Below, piece by piece: positions 4,711 through 5,119 of a DNA stretch of 5,119 nucleotides. A program made the translations under genes and the position numbers. A model generated the notes under the pieces. The model did not search any database, had not been told where the DNA came from, and saw only the letters and a list, made by a program, of their open reading frames with translations. This DNA is from JANXVV01 sp038230975. Lineage in GTDB: Bacteria > Planctomycetota > Phycisphaerae > Tepidisphaerales > Tepidisphaeraceae. Numbering within the stretch: position 1 is the first letter of the stretch; the number at the start of each line of letters is the position of its first letter. The stretch lies in contig JBBRMF010000337.1 in NCBI GenBank assembly GCA_038230975.1, forward strand, positions 1-5,119. Reading direction: 5' to 3'.

Positions 4711-4920
4711 CTTCGCTCCGAAGGGGCGGTTGGATTGTAGCCACGGGTGAAGCGCAGCCTCGTGTACTCGCGGGGCGCAGCGCAACCCGTGGGATCAGTG
4801 CATCGCGCGCCGCAAGGGTCGATGCGCGCCGCGAGTCTTCCACGGGTTCCACTCCGTCCGGTGGGTACACCGGACTTCGCTTCACCCGTGGCTACAGCAC
4901 GTCGCCCCTTCGGGGCGAAG
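4711..4920. repeat. Nested 210-base palindromic element
   Basis: Three sets of arms are nested around one centre. The outer arms, 4711-4728 and 4903-4920, match at 17 of 18 bases. The middle arms, 4736-4754 and 4878-4896, are perfect over 19 bases. The inner arms, 4784-4792 and 4840-4848, are perfect over 9. The gaps between outer and middle arms are 7 and 6 bases, so they would form one long, almost continuous stem. A side hairpin GTCCGGTG/CACCGGAC (4856-4863 and 4868-4875) has the loop GGTA. The sequence has no coding logic, although frames stay open on both strands because it is GC-rich. It could be a non-autonomous mobile element, a structured RNA or an extragenic palindromic unit. Confidence 0.88.
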
Positions 4921-5119
4921 TCGGGTCGCTTGCTCGGAACGGTCCCTTGTTCATCCGGCATGCGAAGGGAACGAATCAGTTGCGTGGCTTCGGTTGTTAT
5001 TGGACCTTTCACTGATTTGCACCCACTGGAACGCCAGAGTTCCTGCACTGCCATAGGGTTACAAATAGGCTGACTCTGTCAATGCAACAGTTCCCGAAAA
5101 ACCGGGCAATTTCGAGGCG
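4921..5119. other. Right-end intergenic stretch without a recognised gene
   Basis: No credible gene is seen on either strand. There are only weak structures: GGTCCCTT (4941-4948) nearly pairs with AAGGGAAC (4965-4972), and GGAAC (5028-5032) pairs with GTTCC (5038-5042). The frames that cross from here into 4437-4900 on the minus strand or 4584-5015 on the plus strand have low-complexity, Arg- and Pro-rich translations made by the palindrome. A gene may start beyond the right edge. Confidence 0.5.

Noticed and set aside
606..4920. CRISPR-like array
   Set aside because: The repeat copies are few, far apart, mostly inverted and without regular spacers.
4437..5073. Long frames on both strands over the right-hand repeats
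   Set aside because: They remain open because the nested palindrome is GC-rich; the translations are Arg/Pro/Gly-rich, mirror each other on the two strands and share repeat-derived strings such as VATGEA.

Overview
The window reads as a piece of a Planctomycetota chromosome. This rests on three things: moderately high GC, several extragenic inverted repeats built on a CGGTACTCCG core whose spurious translations (PSPGVPGEG-like) I remember from planctomycete genomes, and small one- or two-helix membrane proteins of a kind common there. This is recognition from memory, not a database match, and the genus is unresolved.

Left part (1-1700), minus strand, read from right to left: a zinc-ribbon protein of unknown function (1579-1061), a short protein resembling sigma-70 region 4 (979-713), and a small lipoprotein with a second hydrophobic segment and a C-terminal helix (524-15). 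A consensus ribosome binding site at the left edge shows that another gene follows just outside the window. A good sigma-70-like promoter lies ahead of the zinc-ribbon gene, inside an AT-rich stretch. A 23-bp AT-rich inverted repeat brackets that gene. The lipoprotein gene is separated from the region-4-like gene by a very long hairpin (606-690).

Centre (1700-3280): one well-recognised gene on the minus strand (3067-1979), a two-helix membrane protein fused to a cytoplasmic RCK (TrkA-N plus TrkA-C) module. It is built like a potassium channel but lacks the usual TVGYG filter. A second long inverted repeat (1801-1913) lies after its stop. Upstream are a dyad (3100-3131), a solo repeat arm (3156-3189) and a strong terminator hairpin (3254-3278).

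Right part (3280-5119), plus strand: three small predicted membrane proteins in a row (3490-3642, 3808-4047, 4208-4555), spaced by about 160 bases. The last has no ribosome binding site but a TATACT box placed for leaderless transcription. From 4556 to the end I see no credible gene. A solo repeat arm (4647-4674) is followed by a nested palindrome of 210 bases (4711-4920).

The genes do not form one obvious pathway. The most distinctive content is the dense, related set of extragenic palindromes and the unrecognised zinc-ribbon, region-4-like and lipoprotein cluster. I found no CRISPR array, tRNA, rRNA, transposase or recognisable defence gene.
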